Shown piece by piece: positions 6,238 through 7,645 of a stretch of DNA of 7,645 nucleotides; within the stretch, counting starts at the first letter, position 1, and each line of letters opens with the position of its first letter. The stretch comes from Acidobacteriaceae bacterium (GTDB taxonomy: Bacteria; Acidobacteriota; Terriglobia; Terriglobales; Acidobacteriaceae): positions 12,346 through 19,990 of the forward strand of contig PKXI01000286.1 of NCBI GenBank assembly GCA_003133425.1, written 5' to 3'. The notes beneath the pieces were generated by a model. That model had not been told where the DNA came from. It did not search any database and worked only from the letters and a program-made list of their open reading frames with translations. Both the position numbers and the translations under genes were made by a program.

Positions 6238-7645
6238 TGGCCACCTCTTTCGCTTGTTGAGTCTCAAGCCACTCGTAGTCGTAGGCTTCGTGGTCCATGA
6301 TGGGGGTCACGAGAAAATTCTCCGTCAGCGGCGGCGACTGGGTTTGCCACTCGAGGCCGGTTGCCTGCCAGGGATTATTGCCGGCGATGGCGCCGTACTT
6401 GAGCGACCAGGTGAGGTAGAGAACCGGCAGCAGGTAACCCACGCCGAGAATTGTTGCTCCAGCGGTCGAGAAGACGTTGAGAACCTGGAACTCCGGTGGA
6501 TAGGCTGCGTAGCGCCGCGGCATGCCCAGCGTGCCAAGGATGAACTGCGGGAAGAACGTGAGGTTGAAGCCGATGAACGTGACCACCGCTGCGAGTTGCG
6601 AGATCTTTTCCGGATACATGCGCCCGGTCATCTTGGGCCACCAGAAGTGGATGCCGGCGAGGAAGGCCATCAACATGCCGCCGACCATGACGAAGTGGAA
6701 GTGGGCGACGATGAAGTAGGTCTCGGTGAGGTGAATGTCGGTGCCGGATGCGCCGAGAAATACTCCGGTCATGCCGCCGATGGTGAACAGGCCCATGAAG
6801 CCGAAGGAGTAGAGCATGGGCGTTTCAAAAGTGATGGAGCCTTTGTAAAGCGTGAATGCCCAGTTGAAGATCTTGATGGCCGAGGGGACCGCAACCAGCA
6901 TGGTGAGCAGCGAGAACACCAGCACCGCATAGTTGGAGATGCCCATGATGAACATGTGGTGGGCCCAGACGAAAAAGCCGAAGACCGCGATGGCCACCGA
7001 AGAGAATGCCACAGCCGTATAGCCGAAGACGCGTTTTCTGCTGAAGGTGGAGATGGTCTCAGAGATGACCCCCATACCGGGCAGAATCATGATGTAGACG
7101 GCGGGGTGGGAGTAGAACCAGAACAGGTGTTGGAAGAGAAGCGGGTCACCACCCTTGGTGGGGTCGAAGACGCCGATGCCGACGGTGCGCTCGAGAGCCA
7201 GCAGAACTATGGAGATGGCGAGCACCGGAGTGCCGAGCACCATGAGGATGCTGGCCGCGTAGTGGGCCCAGCAAAACAGGGGAAGCCGGAACCAGGTCAT
7301 GCCGGGGCAGCGCATCTTGTGCAAGGTGACGATGAAGTTGAGACCCGTGAAGATGGAACTGAAGCCAGCGATGAAGACGGCCATGCCGGTGGACATGACG
7401 TTGGTGTTGATGTAGTGCGTGGAGAGCGGGGTGGTGAAGGTCCAGCCTGTGTCGACGCCGCCGGCAACCATGGTGTAGATGACGAGGATGCCGCCGGCAA
7501 CATACAGGTACCAACTGAGAAGATTGATTTTTGGCAGGGCCAGGTCCTTGGCGCCGATCATCATGGGGATGAAGAAGTTGCCCAGCGTGGCCGGAACCGA
7601 CGGCACCAGGAACAGGAAGACCATGATGACGCCGTGCATGGTGAA
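6227..7645 (-). CDS. ctaD: Cytochrome c oxidase subunit I, A2-type heme-copper oxidase (N-terminus off window)
   Basis: This is the catalytic subunit that reduces O2 to water and pumps protons; the 472 C-terminal residues are visible and the frame continues past the right edge, entering with F-T-M-H-G. All metal ligands in this part are present: the low-spin heme His in MHG (7636-7634); CuB ligands His in YSHPAVY (7114-7094) and the pair in WAHHMF (6961-6956); and heme ligands in VAHFHF (6703-6701 for the high-spin heme, 6697-6695 for the low-spin heme). The Tyr ending YSHPAVY is the His-Tyr cross-link residue. The motif has YS before the His and Ala instead of the D-channel Glu, which defines the A2 class. 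The D-channel entry Asp (GAKDLALPK, codon 7546-7544) and K-channel Lys (AIKIFNW, codon 6874-6872) are kept, as is the GMPRR heme-propionate pair. It is followed by overlapping ctaE and then ctaF; subunit II is expected off the right edge. Confidence 0.97.
   Translation of the reverse strand, partial: FTMHGVIMVFLFLVPSVPATLGNFFIPMMIGAKDLALPKINLLSWYLYVAGGILVIYTMVAGGVDTGWTFTTPLSTHYINTNVMSTGMAVFIAGFSSIFTGLNFIVTLHKMRCPGMTWFRLPLFCWAHYAASILMVLGTPVLAISIVLLALERTVGIGVFDPTKGGDPLLFQHLFWFYSHPAVYIMILPGMGVISETISTFSRKRVFGYTAVAFSSVAIAVFGFFVWAHHMFIMGISNYAVLVFSLLTMLVAVPSAIKIFNWAFTLYKGSITFETPMLYSFGFMGLFTIGGMTGVFLGASGTDIHLTETYFIVAHFHFVMVGGMLMAFLAGIHFWWPKMTGRMYPEKISQLAAVVTFIGFNLTFFPQFILGTLGMPRRYAAYPPEFQVLNVFSTAGATILGVGYLLPVLYLTWSLKYGAIAGNNPWQATGLEWQTQSPPLTENFLVTPIMDHEAYDYEWLETQQAKEVASVR
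6241..6250 (-). promoter_or_regulatory. Ribosome binding site deciding the ctaE start
   Basis: AAAGAGGTGG on the minus strand, inside the ctaD coding end, places AGAGG (6248-6244) 6 nt before the GTG at 6237. This favours the GTG over the TTG at 6267 as the ctaE start. Confidence 0.6.

Noticed and set aside
5446..6300. Long 284-codon open frame on the plus strand
   Set aside because: It lies entirely antisense to ctaE, which has clear family motifs; its charged, low-complexity translation is what the complement of a GC-biased membrane-protein gene gives.

Overview
The window is a stretch of bacterial chromosome, visibly GC-rich, with six genes and no sign of a mobile element, RNA gene or CRISPR array. 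Three things together suggest a soil-type aerobic Acidobacteriota (Terriglobia-like) genome: an A2-type cytochrome c oxidase operon, a secreted esterase/SMP-30 fusion and a secreted Asp-box propeller protein. That placement is an inference from gene content, not something a marker in the sequence proves.

Layout from left to right. Positions 1-1178 (minus) hold the N-terminal 392 residues of a secreted BNR/Asp-box beta-propeller protein that runs off the left edge. Positions 1179-1426 are its leader region, with one candidate -10 box. Positions 1427-2845 (minus) are a class II-type DNA photolyase. A 190-bp divergent spacer follows. Positions 3036-4814 (plus, GTG start) encode an exported two-domain protein: an N-terminal alpha/beta-hydrolase esterase and a C-terminal SMP-30/gluconolactonase-like propeller. 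Positions 4815-5143 are a non-coding spacer between convergent transcripts, with degenerate repeats about 33 bp apart, a weak plus-strand terminator candidate and a good minus-strand terminator. From 5144 to the right edge (minus) is the end of an aa3/caa3-type cytochrome c oxidase operon in the order ctaD (subunit I, cut by the edge), ctaE (subunit III), ctaF (subunit IV).

The three oxidase genes clearly work together: tightly packed, same strand, subunits of one respiratory proton pump, ending in one terminator. The photolyase repairs UV damage and shares no obvious pathway with its neighbours. The two secreted proteins may act on extracellular polymers or esters, but no operon structure links them.

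I did not find a new multi-gene system. The points most worth a second look are: (1) the photolyase departs from class II signatures, including Gln where the catalytic Glu is expected; (2) the SMP-30-like propeller appears to lack all three metal-ligand positions of the lactonase site, leaving the esterase as the probable active half; and (3) the periodic repeats downstream of that gene.
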